This document shows positions 1-8,391 of a DNA stretch of 36,197 nt, one piece after another (within the stretch, counting starts at the first letter, position 1; the number at the start of each line of letters is the position of its first letter). Location of the stretch: the NCBI GenBank assembly GCA_019636835.1, contig JAHBWU010000040.1:1-36197 (forward strand), in the 5' to 3' direction. Source of the DNA: Nitrospira sp. GTDB taxonomy: Bacteria > Nitrospirota > Nitrospiria > Nitrospirales > Nitrospiraceae. A program made the position numbers and the translations under genes. The notes under the pieces are model-generated. The model ran no database searches. It was not told the origin of the DNA and saw only the letters and a program-made list of their open reading frames with translations.

Positions 1-278
1 GTGTTAATTGCTTTCTCCTCGATATCAACCGCGTAGACCGTTCCTCTTGCCCCGACCGCCTTGGCCAGATGCCAAGTAAAGTAGCCTTCGCCAGCTCCCA
101 AGTCTGCAACGCGCGATCCTCGCGCGATGGACAGTTTTTCAACGACTCCCTGTGGTTTCTGCCAGACGTCACGCGAGGAGTCGTCCACGCGTTGATAAGT
201 CAATTCGGTACAACCGCTGAGAGAGAGCACGACAACCAACAACGCGCCCAAAAACTTGCGTGGCAACCTATAGTACAT
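1..278 (-). CDS. Class I SAM-dependent methyltransferase with lipoprotein-type N-terminus (partial)
   Basis: This is the N-terminal 92 codons of a gene that runs off the left edge. The ATG is at 278, preceded by a purine-rich stretch (GAGAAAG). Residues 1-20 form a signal peptide with basic residues, a hydrophobic core and a lipobox ending LSLSGC, so the product is probably exported and lipidated. After a short linker comes SAM-binding motif I, VADLGAGEGYFT, followed by an acidic strand end (YAVDIE). These are classic Rossmann methyltransferase landmarks. The substrate cannot be told from this part. Exported lipoprotein methyltransferases of this kind occur in several environmental phyla, but I know no defined role. 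The gene lies downstream of the membrane fusion protein gene on the same strand, 272 bp away, so co-transcription is possible but not shown. Confidence 0.75.
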   Translation of the reverse strand, partial: MYYRLPRKFLGALLVVVLSLSGCTELTYQRVDDSSRDVWQKPQGVVEKLSIARGSRVADLGAGEGYFTWHLAKAVGARGTVYAVDIEEKAIN

Positions 279-550
279 AGCTTTTCTCTTTCTCTAGACC
301 GGTGTTTTGCGTCAGTCACAGTGGATACTGCATGAGGAGATGAGTTGGTTTGTGGAAGGATCGCTCCCTCGGAGGTCTCAGCTCACGCACGCACAAGGAG
401 AATCACGGTCTAGTCGGTGGTAGTTTTGAATTAGAGTTTACGCCCTCGCTCCTGCAAAAGTCAGCCCCTAACGAGGTCACCAGCACTGAATGTGTGATGA
501 ACACGTCGGTGAACGATGTTCGGATGGTGTTCTGTAACATGATGATTGAT
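279..550. other. Intergenic spacer, no gene supported
   Basis: This spacer separates the membrane fusion protein stop from the methyltransferase start. Short open frames here have no recognisable content, and I see no convincing terminator or remnant of an RND pump gene. Confidence 0.5.
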
Positions 551-1678
551 TTATGGTGTCCCAGCCTCGTGATTCCCTTTTGAGGTATTCTCGACAGCTT
601 CCGCGATCGCGATGAGGATGCCTTCGCGGAGCTTAAAGGAGCCCACCGCGGCAATTTGCTCGCCGGCCGTCAGGCCGGCATGGACAATAATCTCGTCACC
701 GAACATGGGGCCGCTTTCAACCTGGCGGATATGGACTCGGTTGCGGCCGTCCTTGTCCGGCGCGATGACGAATACTTGATCGCCTCCAGGCCCCTTGCGC
801 AAGGCACTGATCGGTATGGCGACGACTGTACGTTGAGGGCCGACCGGAATCCGGACTCGTACCGAAGCTCCGGGTGCCGGAACATTGCTGGTGCCTTCGA
901 TTCTGGCACGTATCATGGCATTCCGGGTCGTCGGATCGACGCGCGCGTCGAGGGCCACGATTTTGGCCATGACAGTCGGGGAATCACCGGCCGCGAGCAC
1001 GTCGACCGCTTCACCGACCCGCAAGCCGGCGGCGACTTGCTGCGCGACCGTGAAGTCAACATGCACTGCTTCGCCGACGCCCTGAAGCGTCGTGAGCAAC
1101 GTCCCTTCATCCAGGTACTGGCCGGGATGAACATCTGCCATGCCGACTCGCGCACGGAAGGGGGCCCGGATGGTTTTCTTGGCGATGATAGCCTTGGTGC
1201 GGACAATCTGGGCCTGTGCCACGTCCAAATCGGCGCGCGCGCGATCCACTTCTTCCTGCGTGGTGGCGAGTTCTTGGCTGAGATGTTGTCTGCGAGTGAG
1301 TACCGACTTGGTGAGCGCGGCCTGGGCCTCTTGTGCCCGAAGTTCGGCTTCCTCAACCGAGACATCGAGTGCGACCAACAGTGTGCCTGCTTCGACAATC
1401 TGTCCGGGTATGAGTCGGACCTCACGAACCGTCCCTGCCAGTTCGTTTTTCAAGGTGATCGAACGCAAAGCCAGAACCGTTCCGATCGAGGTCGTGGTCT
1501 GGCGATGGTCAACCGTTCGCGCGACGGCGATGGTGACCGACTCCATCGGTTCCGGCTGATTGGTCGAGGCCGCCTGTTGGTTCTGTATCGATTCGTACTT
1601 CCATGCGGCCAAGCCGATGCCTACGAGCAGCACAATCGAAACAAGCAAGACCGATCCGAGCCAATTGGGACGATTCAT
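551..1678 (-). CDS. RND-type efflux periplasmic adaptor (membrane fusion protein, HlyD/AcrA family)
   Basis: This 375-residue protein has the architecture of a periplasmic adaptor linking an inner-membrane pump to an outer-membrane channel. Residues ~9-27 are one membrane anchor. Residues ~60-110 form the first half of a lipoyl-like domain (GTVREVRLIPGQIVEAG). Residues ~110-165 are a helical hairpin rich in Ala, Glu and Gln. The lipoyl second half follows (IRAPFRARVG, PGQYLDEGTLLTTL). A beta-barrel follows, with the family-typical RVDPTTRNAMIRARIEG segment, then a membrane-proximal domain near the C-terminus. Length is normal for the family (350-400). No RND permease or TolC-like gene lies next to it on either side, so it may partner a pump encoded elsewhere or beyond the left edge. 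The start at 1678 has a GAGG upstream. Confidence 0.88.
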   Translation of the reverse strand: MNRPNWLGSVLLVSIVLLVGIGLAAWKYESIQNQQAASTNQPEPMESVTIAVARTVDHRQTTTSIGTVLALRSITLKNELAGTVREVRLIPGQIVEAGTLLVALDVSVEEAELRAQEAQAALTKSVLTRRQHLSQELATTQEEVDRARADLDVAQAQIVRTKAIIAKKTIRAPFRARVGMADVHPGQYLDEGTLLTTLQGVGEAVHVDFTVAQQVAAGLRVGEAVDVLAAGDSPTVMAKIVALDARVDPTTRNAMIRARIEGTSNVPAPGASVRVRIPVGPQRTVVAIPISALRKGPGGDQVFVIAPDKDGRNRVHIRQVESGPMFGDEIIVHAGLTAGEQIAAVGSFKLREGILIAIAEAVENTSKGNHEAGTP

Positions 1679-1910
1679 GAGGAGCCTCTACGGCACCGGG
1701 GATTTCGTTACTATGCGAGGTAGACCTGTTTCCGTACTCCGGCCATCATACCAAATCAATGATATCGAAATTTGTTTCTTCTGGCGCTTCGTCAAAACCG
1801 CATTGACTCAAGAGAATGATCCTGCCTTGCCGGCTTAAGGGTACTTCGGCATATATGTGTGGGCACCGATGACATGAAGAGCAAAAAAGGCACGCAAGCA
1901 ATTTCAGCGG
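1679..1910. other. Intergenic spacer before the membrane fusion protein gene
   Basis: This stretch lies between the sigma factor stop and the adaptor start on the minus strand. It presumably carries the adaptor promoter, but I could not identify one with confidence. Confidence 0.3.
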
Positions 1911-3158
1911 CTAGAGCTCAGCCAGCCGCTTTTCCAAAAACCGCCGTTCCGGTTCTTGCTTCGTGAGCGCCAAAGCCCGCTCATAGGAAGCCCGGGCCTC
2001 TGACAATTTGCCCAATCGGCGGCAAAGATCGGCTCGTGCCGCATGCACCAGGTGATAGTTGGCCAACTCACCACTCTCCAGAAGCTCATCGACTAACTCC
2101 AGTCCTTTGGTTGGTCCGTCACGCATGGCAACCGCCACAGCCCGGTTGAGCGCGATGATAGGCGATGGGTCTGCTCGCAGAAGCAGATCGTACAATGCGA
2201 CAATTTGGGCCCAATCGGTTTCAGGAGTGCTGGGGGCCTCGGCATGGACTGCTGCAATGGCGGCCTGCAAGGTGTAGGGACCGAAACGCCGTGAAGCCAG
2301 CGCTCGTTCGATCAGCTCCACCCCTTCCTTGATGTGGCTCTGATCCCATAGAGAGCGGTCCTGGTGTTCCAATAATACGAGCTCTCTGGTTTCAGACGTG
2401 CGTGCGGCACGCCGTGATTCGTGCAGCAACATCAAGGCAAGAAGACCCATGACCTCCGGTTCCGGCAAGAGCGCTAAGAGGAGTCGGCCAAGGCGAATCG
2501 CTTCGCCGGAAAGATCGGCTCTAGTGAGCGACGCGCCGAACGATGCCGAATATCCCTCGTTGAACAGAAGATAGACGACGTGCAGTACCGTATCCAATCG
2601 GTCCGGCAACTCGGCTGGAGGCGGCACTTCGTAAGGGATGCGCGCATCGCGGATCTTCGCTTTGGCGCGCACAATCCGTTGTGCAATCGTGGCTGGTTTG
2701 GTGAGAAACGCATGTGCGATTTCTTCCGTGGTGAGATTGCAGACCTCTCGCAGAGTCATGGGCACTCGCGCGTCCGGTGAAAGGGCCGGATGGCAACAGG
2801 TGAAAATCAATCGCAAACGATCATCCTCAATGTGCTGATCTTCCTGCTCCATTGGATCGCTCGTCGCCGTTTCGATCTGTTTGGCGAGCTCTCCTAAGGA
2901 CGCGTCGTAGCGGGCGCGTCTCCTCATGCCGTCGATCGCCTTGAAGCGGCCGGTGGAGACCAGCCAGGCGAGAGGATTGGCCGGTACGCCGTCCCGTGGC
3001 CATTGCTCCGTCGCCGCCGCGAAAGCTTCGTGCACCGCTTCCTCAGCTGCGTCGAAATCGCCGAGGAGACGAATCAACGTGGCCAGCACATGGCGCGACT
3101 CGGAACGATAGACTTCTTCCACCCTCTCCCGAGCCTGTTTCAGCGATTCGTCGCTCAT
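1911..3158 (-). CDS. ECF sigma factor of the ECF42 type with C-terminal TPR-like extension
   Basis: This 415-residue sigma-70 family protein directs RNA polymerase to alternative promoters. Residues ~15-85 match sigma region 2 ([20 protein letters not shown], then the [16 protein letters not shown] segment). Residues ~125-180 match region 4, with a helix-turn-helix around [16 protein letters not shown]. The remaining ~230 residues are helical and repeat-like ([28 protein letters not shown]). This is the long TPR/DUF6596 extension that marks ECF42 (SigJ-like) factors. ECF42 factors have no classical anti-sigma factor; the extension is thought to be needed for activity. They are encoded beside DGPF/YciI-type proteins, exactly as here, where the DGPF gene ends 11 bp upstream. 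The target promoters are probably few and local, which is family knowledge rather than something seen here. Confidence 0.9.
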   Translation of the reverse strand: MSDESLKQARERVEEVYRSESRHVLATLIRLLGDFDAAEEAVHEAFAAATEQWPRDGVPANPLAWLVSTGRFKAIDGMRRRARYDASLGELAKQIETATSDPMEQEDQHIEDDRLRLIFTCCHPALSPDARVPMTLREVCNLTTEEIAHAFLTKPATIAQRIVRAKAKIRDARIPYEVPPPAELPDRLDTVLHVVYLLFNEGYSASFGASLTRADLSGEAIRLGRLLLALLPEPEVMGLLALMLLHESRRAARTSETRELVLLEHQDRSLWDQSHIKEGVELIERALASRRFGPYTLQAAIAAVHAEAPSTPETDWAQIVALYDLLLRADPSPIIALNRAVAVAMRDGPTKGLELVDELLESGELANYHLVHAARADLCRRLGKLSEARASYERALALTKQEPERRFLEKRLAEL

Positions 3159-3169
3159 GTTGAACTCGG

Positions 3170-3526
3170 TTAGGCGCAGCCGTGTTCTTTAAGCGGACGG
3201 ACTTCAACACTGCCGAAGCGGGCGGCCGGAAAATGAGCCGCCACCCGGATGGCATCGTTCAAGTCCGGCACGTCGATCATGAGGAATCCGCCGAGTTGCT
3301 CTTTGGTCTCGGCGAATGGCCCGTCGGTGGTCGACGTCTTGCCGTCTCGGACCCGCACCGTGGTCGCCGTGTCCACCGGATGGAGCGGGGAGGCGGCGAG
3401 CAATCGGCCGGCTTTCTGCAATTTGTCACAGTAGGCCATGGATTCATCGGAGATCGCGAGGCGCTCGTGGCTTGGAAATGCATTCAGCACTTTTTCCTCG
3501 ACATAGACCAGGCAGAGGTATTTCAT
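3170..3526 (-). CDS. DGPF-domain (YciI/YCII-related) protein, partner of the ECF42 sigma factor
   Basis: This 118-residue ferredoxin-fold protein has the signature [13 protein letters not shown] at residues 68-80 and the start [11 protein letters not shown] typical of YciI-related DGPF proteins. The start at 3526 is supported by a GAGGAG ribosome-binding site seven or so bases upstream. It is the first gene of a two-gene unit with the ECF42 sigma factor, separated by 11 bp. In characterised ECF42 loci the DGPF gene is the conserved neighbour and usual target of the sigma factor. Its biochemical activity is not established, and a direct role in sensing has not been shown. Confidence 0.9.
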   Translation of the reverse strand: MKYLCLVYVEEKVLNAFPSHERLAISDESMAYCDKLQKAGRLLAASPLHPVDTATTVRVRDGKTSTTDGPFAETKEQLGGFLMIDVPDLNDAIRVAAHFPAARFGSVEVRPLKEHGCA

Positions 3527-3682
3527 GGGGTACTCCTCGTCAGAGGTTAGAGAACATTGTTCACATGATAGTCGTCGCAGTAATCATAAATCGACAACGG
3601 GTTTCTGCCGGGTCACAAATTGATGATAGAAGCTGCGCGGTCTTGTTCGTCGACAGTACGATAGGGGGGAATCATCGGCTAC

Positions 3683-6051
3683 CTAGCTGATTTTGAAAAG
3701 CTTACCAATGCTTGCCGCTTCAATATGAATGGCAAGATCTGAAACCCTCGTTACCGCTCTTATCTGTACCGCACTCGATAGCTCCTCCACGTCAATATCG
3801 GCCTTGTTCAGGGCTTGCCGAACATCCCCATCGATTTCTTCAAGATTTTTGTGGATGATCAGATCATTTAGTACGCGCCCAAGAGTCCTAGCTACCACCC
3901 GTAGTTTACACACGCTCTTAAAGACCGCAGCGGGTTCTACATCTCTGATATCGAGAACTTTCATGAGAAATTGCAAATGTTCCAGTCGAAGGGGTGCCAT
4001 CGTAGAACCGAAGATCCACGACCTAACAGTAATCGGCTCAAAACTTCTGCCTGCCTTGTTCAATTGTTTCACGACCTCTGGAATCTTTATATGATTCGAG
4101 AGAACATGGGATCTCACTCGTTCCTTCCACTTTTTCACAAGAGCAGCATCATCTTTATGGTCACCAGATCGCTCTAACTGATCCATCAATATATCGAACA
4201 TGGAACTTCGTTCGGAATCCTTAAACAATAGTATTGAGGCACCAGGTCTGATGTTCGTGACGACCATGGGAATGATATCCCCTTCGCCCTCCTCATCGCT
4301 GATAACCTGCAACTCGGCGTCCTGCCTAACGAACATTCCAAATTCACCCTCAAATGTTATTTCCCGACATTCATAACTGGTGGTACCCGTGCGCGCTAGG
4401 AGCTGTTCTCGATTCAAATCGGTATCAAGAAGAGAGCCGGTATCGTTGCTATCCCACCATGACATTTCCATGATTTCTGGAACGCCTGCGGGAGGTTCAG
4501 GAGACAAATTCACTAGATGATTGGAAAACGCCTTATCGAGATAGTTAGCTAGGTCTAGGACAGGGTCCGCATAGCGAACGCCGGCTCCCTGAACGATTCC
4601 AGCGGATCTAGATTGCTCACGCCACCTTTCGGACTGCTCCCAAGCCTTCATCGTTGTGTCTGAGCGAATCATCGCCTCCCATGCTGACATCATAACTGTG
4701 TCGCGTGGACGCAGATATGCGATGAGATTCAAATCCACGAGGCGATCGATCCTCGACAAGACCACTTTTCTTTGAGGATCACGAAGTCCAGGCGCCATCC
4801 ATCTGTTCGCCATCCTGACCTCCATATCCAGCCCTAGAGTCCGCTTTGAGTCGTTGAGTAGTGCCTTGTCGTCATCCTTTGTCACCCAAATCTCAATCTT
4901 CTCCTTGCGACTCATTTCTTGAAGGTGGGTAAGTTTGGTCATGAAGGTTCCAGCTTTCAGTCTCTTTTGAATTTCAACCAGTATCGCCCAACCAGGGGAG
5001 TGATCGGCTAGATTCAGTATCTTAGCGAGACCTAGCATTCGTTCGATTTCGTAACCGAATGATCCCTCATCTGTTTTGGGCTGAGGGTTCAATCCAACGA
5101 GGAGTCGGCTCAGAATAAATTTCAACTCATTTAAGGCTGGCCGATTGTAATCGCCGCTCTTCCAAACTTTGATGAGTTCCCGATTCAACACAAACGCTTC
5201 GCCAGTGTCGATGACCTGATTGATAATTCTGAAGTTAATTCCCCTTCGTTCCTGCGTTAAATGTGGAGGAGCCATCGTCTCCGTCGCAAAGGCTATCCCC
5301 GTCACCTTTAGTTTCTGTTCAAGCCGACGAGACCAATAGTCAAATGGACTCTGAACGATGATAAGTTTATGGTGGGCCGAGAATGACTCGATCTTTCTTA
5401 GAAGCAAGTCAAGATCAGCATCAGTTTGCTCGGTAAGACGGGAATGAAAATAAGGGCAATAAATCAAAAGGTCATATGGTTTGTTCGTGTCGGAGAACAG
5501 GTCAAGATGCTCGCTCTCTATTGAGCAAACGCAGGGTAAATATGGATCGCTAGCACCCAGATAACCTCTGGGTGACAAATCGATGCACTCCTTTCCCAGT
5601 GGCGTGTCCAAACCCGCTGGCATCGAAATACCCAATGAAAGTTGACCTCCTGCACCCCCGAGTGATCCTTAATTCTTTTCCGAATTGTCTCAAAGGACCC
5701 GACCGAATCAGCATATGCGCCGGATGCTCTGGCTTTTTTAATCGCCTTCCAAATGTCTTCAAGCCGGAATTGGATGTCCTTTATTTGACTGACGAAATGT
5801 AATCCTGGGAAAAGCGCGATTCTGCAATGGGGATGCGGAGGTTGTTTAAGAGATGGAAGAAAATAAAATGAAGCCGCTATCGCAGCACCCGCGGGAGTAA
5901 CACCTGATGGGAGCATCGACATTACTGGGCGATCGGAGACCTGCAAGTGCTTAAATAGCCTAAGGAGATAACCGTGAGCCTCCGGCGTCCATAAGTTGGC
6001 GAACAGAGAGTCCCCGAACTGCGTGTCGAGGTGCCATTTGCTAGTTTCCAT
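3683..6051 (-). pseudogene. drmE: drmE-like gene of class 2 DISARM, interrupted by one frame change
   Basis: Two overlapping minus-strand frames read as one protein. The first runs from ATG 6051 to a TAG at 5518 (177 aa, METSKWHLDTQF...). The second is open from just after a stop at 5671 and continues to 3683. Going from the first to the second needs a -1 shift somewhere between ~5671 and 5518, i.e. one missing base. A G5 run at 5655-5659 and a GGG at 5631-5633 are possible sites. With one base restored the gene is 2,370 nt, 789 aa. I see no helicase, nuclease or methylase motif. Near the C-terminus is a segment ITVRSWIFGSTMAPLR followed by helices. The call rests on context: it follows drmA, drmB and drmC with an 11-nt overlap with drmC, the position and approximate size expected of DrmE, a class 2 DISARM protein of unknown function. 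It may be a true pseudogene, a sequencing error or a phase-variable gene. Confidence 0.72.
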
Positions 6052-6589
6052 CTTTCATTCGCTGAGTCAACACACCTTCTCTTTGGCCGTTTATTATCAA
6101 CTTGTCACACGCCGCAGCCAGCGAACCAACCTCTGGCCCCTCAAGCTGAACCGCGATTTCATGATTTGCGACCATGCCATTCCTGGAAAAATTGGCCGAA
6201 CCCACAATGGCTCTCGCCCTATCCGCCACCACCATTTTGGCATGGAGCGCGCAGTTGACAGGACCTGAGATGTCCCGAAAGTCCCACAAAGAAAACGTCT
6301 CGAAGTCGTTAAGGAGACGTGTGAGATATTTGTCCTCCAATGCCACGGCTTCGCCACTGGCATCACGGACGACGCGAATCAGACAGCCCCTTGAAAGGGC
6401 TGATTCAAGTGATCGAGTAAGTTCTGGAACCGCTCTGGTAAGGCGATACGCCACGATGATTATTTCTTGTTTTGCTGAATCAATGAGATCGACAAGTGAA
6501 TTCCCTACGCTGCGAGCGCCATTGGCTCCTAACCACAGCCTCCCCGTCACGAGCACTTGCGGAGACTGATTCCGACCCTCCCTTCTCAT
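6041..6589 (-). CDS. drmC: DrmC, phospholipase D-family nuclease of DISARM
   Basis: The product is 182 residues from the ATG at 6589, whose ATGA overlaps the drmB stop; an upstream start at 6643 would overlap drmB further and is less likely. It carries a single HxK(x)4D catalytic motif: H116, K118 and D123 in CALHAKMVVADRA, followed by VGSANFSRNG, the standard PLD-superfamily active-site layout. One motif per chain implies a dimer, as in Nuc/BfiI-type nucleases. The N-terminal half (SLVDLIDSAKQEIIIVAYRLT) fits the first strand-helix unit of the fold. In DISARM, DrmC is the PLD component and is reported to be less critical than DrmA or DrmB; I state that from memory. It looks intact, though on the short side for DrmC. 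Confidence 0.88.
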   Translation of the reverse strand: MRREGRNQSPQVLVTGRLWLGANGARSVGNSLVDLIDSAKQEIIIVAYRLTRAVPELTRSLESALSRGCLIRVVRDASGEAVALEDKYLTRLLNDFETFSLWDFRDISGPVNCALHAKMVVADRARAIVGSANFSRNGMVANHEIAVQLEGPEVGSLAAACDKLIINGQREGVLTQRMKDGN

Positions 6590-8391
6590 GGGCGATTTTC
6601 CAAAAGTAATCCACGATGGAGGTATCCGTTGTAATGCTCGCAAGAGGTCTCGGAAACCATCTCACAGGAGTAGCACGCCGCGCCCAATTTTGAGACCATG
6701 TCGATTTCCGCGTGCTCGCAAAGTGGGTCATTGCTACATCTATCCACTCCGTTAAACGCAAGCTCCAAGATGTGCTCAAAATCGGGAACAAGGGAGGTAA
6801 GTCCGCCCATCGTTCCGTCTCCACCAGGCTGCGTTGTATATAATAGAATTCCGCCTCTGGATTCCCCCTGATCGGTTGCGCTCAAGTAAACGCGCTCGCG
6901 AATTGCTGTTGAGGAATAACCAGAATGCAACGACATCGCATTTATCAGTCGGTGAGAAAATGAATGCCACCAAACGGAAAGCGCATTCCATGTGATAAGT
7001 TCATTTGGACCTTCCGAGGAAGGAACGGTTTCATTCCACTTTCTGGCTTGTGGCCCCTGAGGGTACCAGTTCGACTGGCCGCCCGCTTCCGGATTGAGAT
7101 CGACGTAAATGCCCTCTCCAAACTGCTCAACCCCAGGAATCCAATATTCATCAGGATTGGAGGGATGTGCTCCACGAGCAGGCGTCAAATGAGAGCTCGG
7201 CCCCACGTATTCAACGCGTCTGTGCCCTACCTGGACAATCACGACCCTTAGCCTCTCAATTGGCATCACCCTGAAAATGAGTTTGCCGTTGGGACCGCGC
7301 ACGTTCTTCCTGATTTGTGTTGCCTCAACCTGAAAGCTAATCGGCTCTCCCGGACGCCTATCGTTGTCATGTGGATACGGAGGAAAGCCTGTATCAACAA
7401 CTCCAACTAGGGAATCGTGTTCCTGTCGAAGGTATTCGGCTCGACTCTTTTTTGTCGATGCACGCTCAATAGCGGATAGGGCATCAACGATTTCGTTCCA
7501 CGGTGTTTGCTTGAGCTGCTCCTCAAGTTGCGCGGCCAGCTTTCGGGACTTTACATCGACCTGGACCAGGCGTCGGAACGATATCTCATTGAATTGATCC
7601 AGGGCGCGAAGATGGTTCACGAGAGTGAGAATGTCATCTCTCTGAAGAGTCCTATGAATCGGACTGACCAACGGAGGTATCGTAAGGGAGGTGATTACTT
7701 CTGGCAATCGTAATTGGAATGAGCCCCGTTGAACCACGATCGCTTCAGCCTGGCAGTCCTCAAAGGGCGCGGTTGGGACCTCAGGCCTATTCCCTCGACA
7801 TCGTAGACGCGATGAATAGATCTCCCCAAAGGGTTGCTCCGCTGAGCAAATCGGGCACCGCACTCTAATCGCCGATAGAGAAGATCCAGAACCCAGCCAG
7901 TGGAAATGGTCGCCAGGGCAGTTCTGTGTCTGTTGTTCGCCCCGACGCATATGGATCAGATAGTTCCAATTGACGTCGTCAAGATGACCATTCGCGCATG
8001 CAATTAGAAAACGAATGGCGTATTTATTCTTTTTGGATTCCCTTCGATTAGCCTCCGTCCTACACTCTGGACAACCCTGACTCGCCTGGTGAATTACATT
8101 AAACTCTTGATGTTGGACACATAGATTCCAATGGGGAAACCTTCTCGTTGGATAAGTAAATCTCTCCCAATTCTGTGAATCCGGAATCTTAAATATGCGA
8201 TCTCCATCAAGGAGACCCCTTTGCAGGCGGATGTCACGAATCGCAAGTTGTTCCATGTCAATCGGTATGCCGTGGATTCTATTCAAAACCTCGGTGGTCC
8301 CCATGAGAATATGAGGCCCTGCTGGAGTTTCGACAAGAGCGCCAGGTCCAAAGGTGGTTATATATTGTGATGGTCGCAAACCCTGAGGCAT
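6586..8391 (-). CDS. drmB: DrmB, DUF1998 protein of DISARM
   Basis: This 601-residue protein begins MPQGLRPSQYITTFGPGALVETP, the characteristic start of DISARM DrmB proteins. Several Cys/His clusters suggest zinc binding: GCPEC near residue 105, RCPICS near 180, and a C-terminal group CSNDPLCEH plus CYSCEMVSETSCEHYNG near residues 555-590. The C-terminal cluster, in the context LITWNALSVWWHSFSHRLI, is the DUF1998 module often found behind or inside helicases. The start overlaps the drmA stop as TAATG at 8391-8393, and the stop overlaps drmC as ATGA, so translation is coupled. DrmB forms a complex with the DrmA helicase that loads on DNA ends or single-strand overhangs (established for DISARM generally). 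Confidence 0.92.
   Translation of the reverse strand: MPQGLRPSQYITTFGPGALVETPAGPHILMGTTEVLNRIHGIPIDMEQLAIRDIRLQRGLLDGDRIFKIPDSQNWERFTYPTRRFPHWNLCVQHQEFNVIHQASQGCPECRTEANRRESKKNKYAIRFLIACANGHLDDVNWNYLIHMRRGEQQTQNCPGDHFHWLGSGSSLSAIRVRCPICSAEQPFGEIYSSRLRCRGNRPEVPTAPFEDCQAEAIVVQRGSFQLRLPEVITSLTIPPLVSPIHRTLQRDDILTLVNHLRALDQFNEISFRRLVQVDVKSRKLAAQLEEQLKQTPWNEIVDALSAIERASTKKSRAEYLRQEHDSLVGVVDTGFPPYPHDNDRRPGEPISFQVEATQIRKNVRGPNGKLIFRVMPIERLRVVIVQVGHRRVEYVGPSSHLTPARGAHPSNPDEYWIPGVEQFGEGIYVDLNPEAGGQSNWYPQGPQARKWNETVPSSEGPNELITWNALSVWWHSFSHRLINAMSLHSGYSSTAIRERVYLSATDQGESRGGILLYTTQPGGDGTMGGLTSLVPDFEHILELAFNGVDRCSNDPLCEHAEIDMVSKLGAACYSCEMVSETSCEHYNGYLHRGLLLENRP

Noticed and set aside
656..1723. Long plus-strand frame
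   Set aside because: It is the antisense of the membrane fusion protein gene and shows arginine/glycine-rich shadow composition.
5518..5671. Programmed -1 ribosomal frameshift in drmE
   Set aside because: No canonical X-XXY-YYZ slippery heptamer in the right frame and no clear downstream pseudoknot; kept only as a remote alternative to an indel.
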